Positions 6,633 to 15,227 are shown, counted from the first letter of the stretch. The stretch: 64,000 nucleotides of DNA from Streptomyces sp. DH41 (GCF_029813785.1 NZ_JARVKY010000002.1:186001-250000), one strand, 5' to 3'. Notes: generated by a model from the letters alone, not told the origin. A program made the numbers and translations.

Positions 6633-8756
6633 TCAGCCTCCGTCGGAGGAGCCGAGTACCAGTGAGACGGTCGTCTCCTTGCCGTCGCGCTCCAGCGTCA
6701 GCTCCAGACGGTCGCCGGGGCGGTGGGCGCGGGTCTTGACGATGAGTTCCTCGCCGGAGTGCACGCGCTGTCCGTCCACCGCGGTGATCACGTCCCCCGG
6801 CTTGATGCCGGCCTCGGCGCCGGGGCCGCCCGTGGTGACCGCGGGCCCCCCGTCGCTGCCCTCGGCGCCGACGCGGGCGCCGTCGCCGGCGTAGTTCATG
6901 TCGAGGGTGATGCCGATGACCGGGTGGGTGGCCTTGCCCGTGTTGATCAGTTCCTCGGCGACACGCTTGCCCTGGTTGATGGGGATGGCGAAGCCGAGCC
7001 CTATGGAGCCGGCCTGGCCGCCGTCCGACTCGGTGCCGCCGCTGCCGGCGGACCGGATGGCGGAGTTGATGCCGATGGCCCGGCCCTGGGCGTCCAGGAG
7101 GGGACCGCCGGAGTTGCCGGGGTTGATCGGCGCGTCGGTCTGCAGCGCGTCGACGTACGAGACGTCGCTGCCGTCGCCCTCCTCGCCGCCCGCCGTGATG
7201 GGCCGCTCCTTGGCGCTGATGATGCCGGAGGTGACCGTGCCCGCCAGGTCGAAGGGGGCGCCGATGGCGACGACGGGGTCGCCGACCAGGACGTTCTCGG
7301 AGTTGCCGAGAGGCAGGGGGGTGAGACCGCTGACGCCCTTCACCTTCACCACGGCGAGGTCGTACCCGCTGTCGCGGCCGACGAGCGTGGCCTCGGCGGT
7401 GTCGCCGCTGTTGAAGGTCACGGTTATCTCGCCGCCGGATCCGGCGGGCTCCACGACGTGGTTGTTGGTCAGGATGTGGCCGCGGTCGTCGAGTACGAAG
7501 CCGGTGCCGGTACCCGCGGCGTCGCCGCCGCTCACGTGCAGGGTCACCACGCTCGGCAGGGCCCGGGCGGCGATCCCGGCGACGCTGTCCGGCGCCCGCT
7601 CCGCCGCCTCCTTCCCGGCCTGCGGCAGCTCGACCGTGCCCACGCCGCCGTTGCGCTCCAGATACGTGCCCATGGCGCCGCCGACGCCGCCGGAGACCAG
7701 GGCGATCAGCACCGCACCGCCGACCGCCGCCGTCCTGGCCCGCCTACGTCGCCGCACCGGCGTCGGCGCGACCGCGCCGCTGTGGTGGAGAGGTGCGGCG
7801 TGGGCCGCGGCGGCCCAGGGGTCGTAGCGCCCCCAGGGGTCGGCGCCCGGTCCGGCACTGCCCGGATCGGGGGACGCCGACGCCTGCGACGCGGGAGCCG
7901 CCGGTGTCATCGGCGTGATCGGCGTGATCGGCGGGCCGGGAGGTGCCGCCGCTGCCGTGGTGGCGTGTGCCGGCGGGGCGGGAGGCGGGGCGTCCGCCAA
8001 CGCCGGGTCGGGCACCGCACCCGGCGGCGGAGCCTGCGACGGCACCACGGGCACCACGGGCACTTCGGGCACCACGGGCGCACTGGGGGCGGAAGGCGCA
8101 CCCGGCGCGACCGTGCCGTGCGCCGGTGTCGCCGTCGGATGCTGCACCGGCGGAGCGGGAGCCCAGGGTCCCGGCTCGCCGTACGGGGGCGTGCTGTACG
8201 GGTCGGGGTCGTGCAGCGGCTTGCCGCGCTCGGCGACGGGCGCCGTGGCCAAGGCGGCGTCGGCATCGGTGCCGTGCCTGTCGGCGCCCACGCCCGCGTC
8301 CGGCCCCGCGTCGATACCCGTGCCCGCGTGCGGGCCCGGGTCCGCGCCCACAGCCGCCTGAAAGCCCGCATCGGTGCCCACGCCGGCCTGGAGACCCGCA
8401 TCGGTGCCCACGCCCGTGTCCGGAGCGGCGTCCGCGTACGGGCCCGCACCGGTACCCGCGCCCGCGTAGGGAACGGCATCGGCGGCCCCGCCCGCGGGCT
8501 CGCCGGGGTACGCGGTTCCGCCGCCGTCCGTGGGCCGGTCCGTCTCGGACGCCGGCCGGTCCAGCTCGTAGTCCCCTTCGTCGGCCACGCGGACCGCCGC
8601 CGGGCGTTCCAGCTCGAAATCGCCCCCGTCATCCCCGTCGGCCACGACGTCGGTGGCCGTGCGGGGGCGTTCCAGTTCGAAGTCGCCGTCGGTCGTGTCT
8701 TCGGGCGAACGGGGACGACTCCACCACTTCGCCTTCGTGGGCTTCCCCTCGTTCAT
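6633..8756 (-). CDS. htrA: Membrane-anchored HtrA/DegP-type serine protease with PDZ domain
   Basis: 707 residues; ATG 8756 (MNEGKPTKAKWW) follows GGGGGAGAAC. Residues 1-335 are a disordered cytoplasmic tail holding three copies of GD(F/Y)EL(E/D)RP (about 24-31, 45-52, 61-68), degenerate VGTDAG repeats and Pro/Ala/Thr-rich sequence. An RRRRR stop-transfer and a membrane helix follow (about 342-365). Then comes a trypsin-like domain with catalytic His433 (TNNHVV), Asp466 (GYDLAV) and Ser549 (GNSGGPL), and a C-terminal PDZ domain. It should degrade or refold damaged proteins outside the membrane. It is preceded by the sigma and anti-sigma genes and followed by tatB, so envelope-stress control is likely. 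Confidence 0.94.
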   Translation of the reverse strand: MNEGKPTKAKWWSRPRSPEDTTDGDFELERPRTATDVVADGDDGGDFELERPAAVRVADEGDYELDRPASETDRPTDGGGTAYPGEPAGGAADAVPYAGAGTGAGPYADAAPDTGVGTDAGLQAGVGTDAGFQAAVGADPGPHAGTGIDAGPDAGVGADRHGTDADAALATAPVAERGKPLHDPDPYSTPPYGEPGPWAPAPPVQHPTATPAHGTVAPGAPSAPSAPVVPEVPVVPVVPSQAPPPGAVPDPALADAPPPAPPAHATTAAAAPPGPPITPITPMTPAAPASQASASPDPGSAGPGADPWGRYDPWAAAAHAAPLHHSGAVAPTPVRRRRRARTAAVGGAVLIALVSGGVGGAMGTYLERNGGVGTVELPQAGKEAAERAPDSVAGIAARALPSVVTLHVSGGDAAGTGTGFVLDDRGHILTNNHVVEPAGSGGEITVTFNSGDTAEATLVGRDSGYDLAVVKVKGVSGLTPLPLGNSENVLVGDPVVAIGAPFDLAGTVTSGIISAKERPITAGGEEGDGSDVSYVDALQTDAPINPGNSGGPLLDAQGRAIGINSAIRSAGSGGTESDGGQAGSIGLGFAIPINQGKRVAEELINTGKATHPVIGITLDMNYAGDGARVGAEGSDGGPAVTTGGPGAEAGIKPGDVITAVDGQRVHSGEELIVKTRAHRPGDRLELTLERDGKETTVSLVLGSSDGG

Positions 8757-8849
8757 GTTCTCCCCCGCAGCTGGCCGCAGCTCGTCGGCTCCAAGGGCTC
8801 TGGCGCCCCCCGGATTCAATCAGGTTCGCGGGCCTGCGCGCAGATCCGG

Positions 8850-9842
8850 TCAGGGAACCGGACGGTGGGGGGAGGCGGAGGAAGCCGTGGGAAAGGGGGA
8901 CGGGCCCGGGTCGGGGACGGGCGCGGCGAGCAGGCCGGGCGGCCTGACCTCGGCGGCCATCGACCAGGAGGTCAGCGAGAGCGGCGGAACCGCTTCGAGC
9001 GGACGTATCAGCGGGGACATGGCGGCGGCCCCGGCCATCACCGGAGTGGTCAGCGCACGCACGGCCTGCTGTCGCGGATCGGCGCCCGAGGGGGCCGGTA
9101 CTCCGGGCAGCAGCGGCGCGGACATGGCCGTGGGCGCGACGGGGACGTCGCCGAGCGCCCGCTGTCCCTGGCCCTGTCCGAGCAGCGGACCGCCCGAGCG
9201 GCGGCGCTGGCTCTCGGAGCTCGTGGCCGCTCCCGCGCCCTGTGTGCGCGTGGGCGTCACGTTGCTGCCGCTCCCGGAGCCGCGCGCCTCCGTGGTGGTG
9301 TCCGGCGTGCCGACGGTGACACCGCCCAGGGCGATCGCGGCCAGCGACACCGCTCCTGCGGCGGCGCAGGCGAACCGCAGGCCGCGCGAGGAGGACCGCT
9401 CCGACTCGTGCCGGCTCACGTCATGGATGCGGAAGCCGCGCCCCTGCGAGGCGGACACCGGCACGGCTGAGTGCGGCCGGGCGGGAACATAGCCGAACTC
9501 GAACCGCTCGCCGCGCTTGCTTCCGAAGACGCCGTCGAGGCCGCCGGCGAATCCTCCGGCGTCCAGCGGCGAGCCGCCACCGTCCGTGTCACCTCCCCCG
9601 GGAAGCCCCTGGAGGCGGGCCAGGAAGCTCTCGGACGGGGCCGGCGGGGCCGCTGCCGCGAAGACGTTCTTCAGCCGGCGCTGCGCGTCGACCTCCGCCT
9701 TGCACTTCAGGCAGGTGGCCACGTGCGCCAGCACGCGCTCACGCGCGTCATGACCGAGCTCTCCGTCCACCAGGGCGGAGAGTCGGTCTCCCAGGTGCTG
9801 CTCTGCGAGGTGTCCCTCGGATTCAGGCCGTGACCCACTCAC
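8850..9842 (-). CDS. Zinc-binding anti-sigma factor, single-pass membrane protein (RseA-like)
   Basis: 330 residues. GTG 9842 overlaps the sigma-factor stop in a GTGA, with GGGAGGAGGGGG upstream, so the pair is translationally coupled. The N-terminus has the ZAS signature: [24 protein letters not shown], split at HVATC and LKC, an H-x3-C-x2-C site that grips ECF sigma factors. A linker of about 100 residues follows, then one membrane helix ([18 protein letters not shown]) and a long Ser/Pro/Gly-rich extracytoplasmic region. It should hold the adjacent sigma factor inactive until a signal releases it. The corresponding M. tuberculosis gene is rseA (Rv1222). The extracytoplasmic half is longer and less ordered than usual. 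Confidence 0.9.
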   Translation of the reverse strand: MSGSRPESEGHLAEQHLGDRLSALVDGELGHDARERVLAHVATCLKCKAEVDAQRRLKNVFAAAAPPAPSESFLARLQGLPGGGDTDGGGSPLDAGGFAGGLDGVFGSKRGERFEFGYVPARPHSAVPVSASQGRGFRIHDVSRHESERSSSRGLRFACAAAGAVSLAAIALGGVTVGTPDTTTEARGSGSGSNVTPTRTQGAGAATSSESQRRRSGGPLLGQGQGQRALGDVPVAPTAMSAPLLPGVPAPSGADPRQQAVRALTTPVMAGAAAMSPLIRPLEAVPPLSLTSWSMAAEVRPPGLLAAPVPDPGPSPFPTASSASPHRPVP

Positions 9843-10624
9843 GCGCTCGTGCCCCCTCCTCCCAGTGCGGGAACACGGGCCGCGAACGAGCGACGCTCGG
9901 CACGCGCCTTGGGGGAACGGTGCGCGAGTGCCTTGCGCAGCTGGGAGCGACCGCGGTGGATCCGGGAGCGGACGGTGCCGAGCTTGACGCCGAGGGTCGC
10001 GGCGATCTCCTCGTACGACAGCCCCTCGATGTCGCACAGGACGACGGCGGCGCGGAACTCGGGCGCGAGCGTGTCGAGGGCCTGCTGGACGTCCGCGTCG
10101 AAGTGGGCGTCGTGGAAGACCTGCTGCGGGTTGGGCTCCTTGCTGGGCAGCCGCTCGGCCGCGTCGTCGCCGAGCGCGTCGAAGCGGATGCGCTGCTTGC
10201 GGCGGACCATGTCCAGGAAGAGGTTGGTGGTGATGCGGTGCAGCCAGCCCTCGAAGGTGCCCGGCGTGTACGTCGACAGCGACCGGAAGACTCGGACGAA
10301 GACCTCCTGCGTGAGGTCCTCGGCGTCGTGCTGGTTGCCGGTGAGGCGGTAGGCGAGGCGGTAGACCCGGCCGCTGTGGGTGCTGACGATCTCCTCCCAG
10401 GTGGGCGGAGTCCACGCCTGCCCGTCCGCGTCGCTGGAGAAGGTCGCGGTCTGGGCGTGTCCCGTGGTGGGACTGTTGGAGTGGCTGTGGTCAGCAGCGG
10501 TGTCGTTCACGGATTTCGGCCTGCCTGCCGATCCGAGGAAGCGCCGCAGCACTCCTCCCCGATCCGCGGGTGCGGCCGCACCTCCCCTGTCGGCTCTGGT
10601 GGTGTCCAGTGGAGCCCCTACCAT
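9839..10624 (-). CDS. ECF RNA polymerase sigma factor (M. tuberculosis SigE-type locus)
   Basis: 261 residues from ATG 10624 (MVGAPLDTT), preceded by GAGGTG. An upstream GTG at 10729 lacks a ribosome site. After an 80-residue N-terminal extension, region 2 is clear ([20 protein letters not shown], then [20 protein letters not shown] and DMVRRKQR). Region 4 follows ([40 protein letters not shown]). It directs core polymerase to stress promoters, probably including its own operon. Coupled to the anti-sigma gene by a 4-base overlap, then htrA and tatB. It is not the S. coelicolor gene historically named sigE, so no symbol is given. Confidence 0.93.
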   Translation of the reverse strand: MVGAPLDTTRADRGGAAAPADRGGVLRRFLGSAGRPKSVNDTAADHSHSNSPTTGHAQTATFSSDADGQAWTPPTWEEIVSTHSGRVYRLAYRLTGNQHDAEDLTQEVFVRVFRSLSTYTPGTFEGWLHRITTNLFLDMVRRKQRIRFDALGDDAAERLPSKEPNPQQVFHDAHFDADVQQALDTLAPEFRAAVVLCDIEGLSYEEIAATLGVKLGTVRSRIHRGRSQLRKALAHRSPKARAERRSFAARVPALGGGGTSA

Positions 10625-10861
10625 AGCCACCTCGCCCGTTAGCTCCGGATAAGCGGTTTTACGAGAATTTGATCTGGGCCGGCACGGCCCGTCCTGCCGC
10701 GTCAGCACTTGCCCGGCACTCTGGCCCATCCGTCGCCCCCGTCCCGGCCCGGCCGCTCAGTCGTCTCTTCGCTCTCCCCTTGAACGACTGGTCCCATCTG
10801 CGGGTTCCCGACGCCAACGGATACAGTCACGCCGAGGCAACGACGGGGACAGGAGAGGGTC

Positions 10862-11494
10862 ATTACCGGCAACCGGCAGACGAGCTGGGCGTTCGCCGAC
10901 GCCTATGTCGCCGAGGACGACGCGCTGCTCTGGGCACGCGACCGGGCTCGCGAGGCGGGCCTGCGCTCGGTGACCCCGGGCACGGGCTCCGCGCTGGGGT
11001 TGCTCGCCGCCGCCGTGGACGCCAAGGCGGTCGCGGAGATCGGCACCGGCTGCGGCGTCTCCGGGATCCATCTCCTGCAGGGCATGCGGCCGGACGGGGT
11101 ACTGACCACGGTCGATCCGGAGCCGGAGCACCAGCAGTTCGCCCGTCAGGCCTTCCGCGCCGCGGGCTTCGCCAGCAACCGGGCCCGCTTCATTCCGGGA
11201 CGGGCCCTGGAGGTGCTGCCCCGGCTCGCGGACGCGGGTTACGACCTCGTCTTCTGTGACGGGGACCGTCTGGAGTACCTGGACTATCTCGACGAATCGT
11301 TGCGCCTGCTGCGTCCCGGAGGTCTCGTCGCCTTCGAAGGCGTCTTCGGCGGCGGCCGGACGATCGACTCCGGACCGCAGCCCACCGAGGTACTGCGGCT
11401 GCGGGAACTCCTGCGTGCGGTGCGGGAGAGCCAGGAGCTGGTGCCGTCACTGCTGCCGGTGGGCGACGGGCTGCTGTGCGCCGTCAAGCGGTGA
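10862..11494 (+). CDS. O-methyltransferase, apparently starting at ATT
   Basis: 210 residues if translation starts at ATT 10862 (ITGNRQTSWAFADAYVAEDD). AGGAG sits seven bases upstream. The frame has no ATG, GTG, TTG or CTG between the in-frame TGA at 10781 and GTG 10970, and starting at 10970 would delete 36 residues that align with Rv1220c. The SAM motif VAEIGTGCGVSGIHLL, acidic VDPEPEH and YDLVFCDGD are typical of class I O-methyltransferases of the AdoMet_MTase_3 type. Soluble. It is divergent from the ECF sigma gene, the same arrangement as Rv1220c/sigE. Substrate unknown. Confidence 0.88.
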   Translation: MTGNRQTSWAFADAYVAEDDALLWARDRAREAGLRSVTPGTGSALGLLAAAVDAKAVAEIGTGCGVSGIHLLQGMRPDGVLTTVDPEPEHQQFARQAFRAAGFASNRARFIPGRALEVLPRLADAGYDLVFCDGDRLEYLDYLDESLRLLRPGGLVAFEGVFGGGRTIDSGPQPTEVLRLRELLRAVRESQELVPSLLPVGDGLLCAVKR

Positions 11495-11562
11495 AGCAGG
11501 CCCGCGGGGCCGGGAGTACGAGCACGACCACGAGCACGAGCACCGCCAAAAATGGAAAACAA

Positions 11563-11594
11563 TCGCCCCGGCACCAGGTGCGGTACCGGGGCGA
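11563..11594. terminator. Bidirectional terminator hairpin
   Basis: TCGCCCCGGCACC, loop AGGTGC, GGTACCGGGGCGA: 13-bp stem with a single mismatch, between the convergent O-methyltransferase and DUF3117 genes. An A-rich stretch (AAAAATGGAAAACAA) lies on the left, so it reads as a U-rich tail for the leftward (minus-strand) transcript. Confidence 0.8.
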
Positions 11595-11619
11595 CTGAAC
11601 GGGTATGGTCGCTCGCGCG

Positions 11620-11787
11620 TCAGCCGACGACCTTCTTGAGGGCGTCGCCGAGCGCGTCGGCCTCATCGGGGGTCAGCTCGACGACGAGTCGACCGCCGCC
11701 TTCGAGCGGAACGCGCATGACGATGCCCCGCCCCTCCTTTGTCACCTCGAGCGGGCCATCGCCCGTCCGCGGCTTCATGGCCGCCAT
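11620..11787 (-). CDS. DUF3117 protein (Rv1211-like), 55 residues
   Basis: Small, highly conserved actinobacterial protein: MAAMKPRTGDGPLEVTKEGR then GIVMRVPLEGGGRLVVELTP and DEADALGDALKKVVG. Start ATG 11787 behind GGAAGGGG. The sequence is a short beta hairpin plus helix with no membrane segment. It matches the DUF3117 family, which occurs as a single small gene near tag and dapE in M. tuberculosis (Rv1211). No function is known. It lies alone on the minus strand, with a terminator on its 3' side and a 408-base gap on its 5' side. Confidence 0.9.
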   Translation of the reverse strand: MAAMKPRTGDGPLEVTKEGRGIVMRVPLEGGGRLVVELTPDEADALGDALKKVVG

Positions 11788-12195
11788 GCTCGTTCCCCTT
11801 CCTGATACCAGCTCACCGTCACCGCCGACGGCCCGTGAGGGCACGCGCAGTCCGGCATGGACGCGCGACACCGGCATCGAACACATTGCTTCCCAGCCAT
11901 TATCCCGCATCCCAGGACCCGATGACCAACATCGGTCGGCATCGCTTGGGCAACGCGCGCGAGCAAAACCACTCAATTCGGCGATGTGACTGCGATACTG
12001 CGCGCCCTTGCCCACTTCTGCCGAATGGATACGGACCGAAATCCTTTGACGCAGGTCACATCTCCGGAGCGATCCGTTGCCGGTGATCTCCGTCATGCTG
12101 TGTCCCGGACACACATGTACGACCCACATGTACGACCCAGACGTACGACCCAGACGTACGACCCACACGGACGAAGACGACGCGGAGGGGATCCC
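11788..12195. other. 408-base divergent intergenic region with tandem 13-bp repeats
   Basis: Upstream region shared by DUF3117 (minus) and the crotonase gene (plus). It is less GC-rich than the genes (for example around 11880-12060) and so should hold both promoters. The right end carries five 13-bp repeats (separate entry) ending about 23 bases before the crotonase start. No small ORF with host codon bias was found. Confidence 0.7.
12108..12172. repeat. Five tandem 13-bp repeats upstream of crotonase gene
   Basis: Units at 12108, 12121, 12134, 12147 and 12160: GACACACATGTAC, GACCCACATGTAC, GACCCAGACGTAC (twice, identical) and GACCCACACGGAC. The consensus is GACCCA-A-GTAC. Placement just before the start codon, in the leader or promoter, suggests either regulatory iterons or slippage. 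Confidence 0.9.
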
Positions 12196-12999
12196 ATGGC
12201 CGACACCGTGCTCTACGAGGTGAGCGACGGGCTCGCGACGATCACGCTGAACCGCCCCGAGGCGATGAACGCGCTGAACATCGAGACGAAGGTCGCGCTC
12301 CGGGACGCGGTGCGTTCCGCCGCCGCGGACGACACCGTACGGGCGGTGCTGCTGACCGCGGCCGGAGAGCGGGCGTTCTGCGTCGGCCAGGACCTCAAGG
12401 AGCACATCGGGCTGCTGGCCGCCGACCGGGAGACGGGCTCGGACCGGACCATGAGCACGGTGCGCGAGCACTACAACCCGATCGTGCGGGCGCTCGCCGA
12501 GGCCCGGAAGCCGGTGGTGGCCGCCGTGAACGGCGTGGCGGCGGGGGCGGGCTTCGGTTTCGCCCTCGCGGCGGACTACCGGGTCGTCGCGGACACGGCG
12601 GCCTTCAACACGTCCTTCGCGGGGGTCGCGCTCACCGCCGACTCGGGCGTCTCCTGGACGCTGCCGCGTGTCGTCGGCCCCGGGCGCGCCGCCGACCTGC
12701 TGCTCTTCCCCCGCAGCATCGGCGCTCGGGAAGCGTACGAGCTGGGCATCGCCAACCGGGTGGTTCCCGCCGCCGACCTGCGTGCCGAGGCCGAGCAGAC
12801 GGCGCGGGCCCTGGCCGAGGGGCCGACGGTGGCGTACGCGGCGCTGAAGGAGGCGATGGCGTACGGGCTGACGCACTCCCTCTCCGAGACGCTGGAGAAG
12901 GAGGACGAGCTGCAGTCCCGGGCCGGCTCCTCTCAGGACCACGCGATCGCGGTGCGGGCGTTCGTCGACAAGGAGAAGCCGCGCTATCTGGGCAAGTGA
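12196..12999 (+). CDS. Enoyl-CoA hydratase/isomerase (crotonase), PaaG-like
   Basis: 267 residues from ATG 12196 with GGAGGGG at the right distance. The crotonase fold is clear: TITLNRPEAMNALN, the first oxyanion loop ERAFCVGQDLKEH, and NGVAAGAGFGFALAADYRV. At the second catalytic position the sequence is GVALTADSGVSWTLPR, where hydratases carry Glu and PaaG-type isomerases carry Asp in a very similar D-x-G-x-x-W-x-L-P-R motif. Isomerisation of a CoA thioester double bond (or ring epoxide) is therefore likelier than hydration. Cytosolic. No phenylacetate or beta-oxidation partners are adjacent. Its last 16 bases overlap the 3' end of the convergent tag gene. Confidence 0.9.
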   Translation: MADTVLYEVSDGLATITLNRPEAMNALNIETKVALRDAVRSAAADDTVRAVLLTAAGERAFCVGQDLKEHIGLLAADRETGSDRTMSTVREHYNPIVRALAEARKPVVAAVNGVAAGAGFGFALAADYRVVADTAAFNTSFAGVALTADSGVSWTLPRVVGPGRAADLLLFPRSIGAREAYELGIANRVVPAADLRAEAEQTARALAEGPTVAYAALKEAMAYGLTHSLSETLEKEDELQSRAGSSQDHAIAVRAFVDKEKPRYLGK

Positions 13000-13595
13000 G
13001 CCGGTGATCGTCGGCCTGCGCGCGACACGCATGTCTCCAGGTGGTCGTCGACCAGTCCGCAGGCCTGCATCAGCGCGTACGCCGTCGTCGGACCGACGAA
13101 GCGCAGGCCTCGCTTCTTCAGGGCCTTGGACAGCGCCGTGGACTCCGGTGTGACGGCCGGGACGTCGGCGAGGGTCTTCGGGACCGGGCGCCCGGCCGGG
13201 TCCGGGGCATGGGACCAGATCAGCTCGTCCAGCTCGCCCGGGGCCCACTGGGCCAGCACACGCGCGTTGGCGAGGGTCGCGTCGATCTTGGCGCGGTTGC
13301 GGATGATGCCCGCGTCCGCGAGGAGACGCTCACGGTCCTCGTCGCCGAAGTCCGCCACCTTGGAGATCTCGAACGCGGCGAAGGCGGTACGGAACCCCGG
13401 GCGTCGGCGCAGGATGGTGATCCAGGACAGGCCGGACTGGAAGGCCTCGAGGCTGAGGCGTTCGAACAGGGCGTCGTCGCCGTGGACCGGGCGGCCCCAC
13501 TCCTCGTCGTGGTACGTCACGTAGTCCGCGGTGGAAAGGGCCCAGGGACAGCGCGGCGCGCCGTCCGGGCCCGCGACGGCCTCCCCCGCGCTCAT
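12984..13595 (-). CDS. tag: DNA-3-methyladenine glycosylase I
   Basis: 203 residues, ATG 13595 (MSAGEAVAGP), overlapping the stop of the upstream gene in ATGA. Tag-family hallmarks: CPWALSTADYVTYHDEEWG with the zinc Cys and His, FERLSLEAFQSGLSWITILR, AGIIRNRAKI, and ALSKALKKRGLRFVGPTTAY followed by ACGLVDDHLETC carrying the second His/Cys pair. It excises 3-methyladenine from alkylated DNA and bends the helix through its helix-hairpin-helix. M. tuberculosis has the orthologue next to the DUF3117 gene too. The C-terminus runs into the crotonase gene on the opposite strand. Confidence 0.94.
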   Translation of the reverse strand: MSAGEAVAGPDGAPRCPWALSTADYVTYHDEEWGRPVHGDDALFERLSLEAFQSGLSWITILRRRPGFRTAFAAFEISKVADFGDEDRERLLADAGIIRNRAKIDATLANARVLAQWAPGELDELIWSHAPDPAGRPVPKTLADVPAVTPESTALSKALKKRGLRFVGPTTAYALMQACGLVDDHLETCVSRAGRRSPAHLPR

Positions 13596-13951
13596 TCCTG
13601 CTCCTCCTGGGCCGGCTTCTCCATGGAGACGTGCTGGTGGACGGCCGCGGCCCGGGCCCCGGCCAGCGCGGACTCCAGGTCGGCGATGCGGGCGTCGCGC
13701 TCGGCCAGCTCGGCGCCGAGGCGGCCGACGGCGTCGTCGACGTCGGCCATGCGGTAGCCGCGGGCGGCGAGCGGGAAGCGGAGCCGCTCCACGTCCGCGC
13801 GGTCCACCGGGCGGCCCGGGGGCAGGGAGTCGCGCAGCCGCTCGGGGGCGGCGTCGGGCAGCGGCCCACTGTCGCCACCGCTCACCACGGCGAGCGTCAC
13901 CGCGGCGACCACGACGGCCAGTGCGATGACGAGGAACAGGAACATGACCAT
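13592..13951 (-). CDS. DivIVA-domain-like small membrane protein
   Basis: About 119 residues from ATG 13951 (MVMFLFLVIALAVVVAAVTL); ATG 13966 (MGAPAMVMF) or 13945 are alternatives, none with a strong ribosome site. An N-terminal membrane helix is followed by a DivIVA-type element: VERLRFPLAARGYRMADVDD, then AVGRLGAELAERDARIADLE as a coiled coil. DivIVA-like proteins bind curved membrane at poles and septa, so a polar or divisional role is possible. It is coupled to tag by a 4-base overlap, although the two jobs are not obviously related. Confidence 0.8.
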   Translation of the reverse strand: MVMFLFLVIALAVVVAAVTLAVVSGGDSGPLPDAAPERLRDSLPPGRPVDRADVERLRFPLAARGYRMADVDDAVGRLGAELAERDARIADLESALAGARAAAVHQHVSMEKPAQEEQE

Positions 13952-14221
13952 CGCTGGGGCCCCCATGGTCGGGTCGGGCGCGGCGATCGCGTGGGTTCGA
14001 GGATTCGACGGATCGCGTGCCTGGTTGGATCGGTGTCGGAACAGGAGTCGGAGTCGAAGCTGGAGTCGGAGTCGGTTGTGTCGGGTCCGATCGTGCCATG
14101 CGAGTCTGACAGTCGGGGCCGCAGGCGGTCGATGCGCGGTCGATGCCGCACAGGAGGACCGGATTCGGAGGCCGAATCCGCAGGGTGGCCCCCAAGGGCG
14201 AGAGCGGAACGTGAGAACGGT

Positions 14222-15106
14222 ATGGACGTGGAGATGTCACAGGGGATGCTCAGGCTCGGCAGGCGTGAGTTCGCGGCGCACGAGCCGGTCGTCATGGCGA
14301 TCGTGAACCGGACCCCGGACTCCTTCTACGACCGCGGGGCGACCTTCCGCGACGAGCCCGCCCTCGCGCGCGTGGAGCAGGCGGTGGCGGAGGGTGCCGC
14401 GATCATCGATGTGGGCGGGGTGAAGGCCGGGCCGGGGGACGAGGTGTCGGCCGAGGAGGAGGCGCGGCGGACGGTGGGGTTCGTCGCGGAGGTCCGGCGG
14501 CGGTTCCCGGACGTCGTGATCAGCGTGGACACCTGGCGGCACGAGGTCGGCGAGGCCGTGTGCGAGGCGGGGGCGGACGTGCTGAACGACGCGTGGGGCG
14601 GCGTCGACCCCGCGCTCGCGGAGGTCGCCGCGCGGTACGGGGCGGGGCTGGTGTGCACGCACGCCGGCGGCGCGCAGCCGCGGACGCGGCCGCACCGGGT
14701 GACGTACGAGGACGTCATGGCCGACATCCTGGAGAGGACTCTGGGGCTGGCCGAGCGGGCGGTGGCACTGGGCGTGCCCCGGGAGTCGGTGCTGATCGAT
14801 CCCGGGCACGACTTCGGCAAGAACACGCGGCACAGCCTGGAGGCGACGCGTCGGCTCGACGAGATGGTGGCGACGGGGTGGCCGGTGCTGGTGTCCCTGT
14901 CCAACAAGGACTTCGTCGGGGAGACGCTGGACCGGCCCGTGAAGGAGCGACTGCTCGGGACGCTGGCGACGACAGCGGTGTCGGCGTGGCTGGGGGCGCG
15001 GGTGTACCGGGTGCACGAGGTGGCGGAGACCCGGCAGGTGCTGGACATGGTGGCGACGATCGCGGGGCACCGGGAGCCCGCGGTGGCTCGGCGGGGGCTG
15101 GCGTAG
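14222..15106 (+). CDS. folP: FolP2-type dihydropteroate synthase paralogue with altered active-site loop
   Basis: 294 residues from ATG 14222 (MDVEMSQGML); ATG 14234 is an alternative with GGAG too close. The TIM-barrel DHPS framework is present: VVMAIVNRTPDSFYDRG, AAIIDVGGVKAGPG, VVISVDTWRHEV, DVLNDAWGG, VLIDPGHDFGKNT, and RVYRVHEVAETRQVL. Two key loops differ from active DHPS: TPDSFSDGG is TPDSFYDRG, and the pABA-binding loop GGESTRPG is GGVKAGPG. The same substitutions mark M. tuberculosis FolP2 (Rv1207), reported to lack DHPS activity. It is probably not the folate enzyme despite the family name; the real substrate is unknown. The symbol denotes the family only. Confidence 0.88.
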   Translation: MDVEMSQGMLRLGRREFAAHEPVVMAIVNRTPDSFYDRGATFRDEPALARVEQAVAEGAAIIDVGGVKAGPGDEVSAEEEARRTVGFVAEVRRRFPDVVISVDTWRHEVGEAVCEAGADVLNDAWGGVDPALAEVAARYGAGLVCTHAGGAQPRTRPHRVTYEDVMADILERTLGLAERAVALGVPRESVLIDPGHDFGKNTRHSLEATRRLDEMVATGWPVLVSLSNKDFVGETLDRPVKERLLGTLATTAVSAWLGARVYRVHEVAETRQVLDMVATIAGHREPAVARRGLA

Positions 15107-15227
15107 GCCGGACAGCGGCGGCGGCCGGGCGGAAGCGGCAGCCGGCCAGGCAGAAGCAGCGGCGGCCGGCTTCTCCGCTCCGCCCCCTCCCCGCCGCCCC
15201 CGTCCGAGCCCCGCGGGACGACACCCC

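Noticed and set aside
8225..8470. Repetitive DNA that looks like a CRISPR or minisatellite
   Set aside because: It is the codon-level repeat of VGTDAG-type residues inside the htrA tail; spacing is irregular and in frame.
13985..14010. GGTTCGAGGATTCG resembling a tRNA T-arm
   Set aside because: No acceptor stem or anticodon arm at the right distances.
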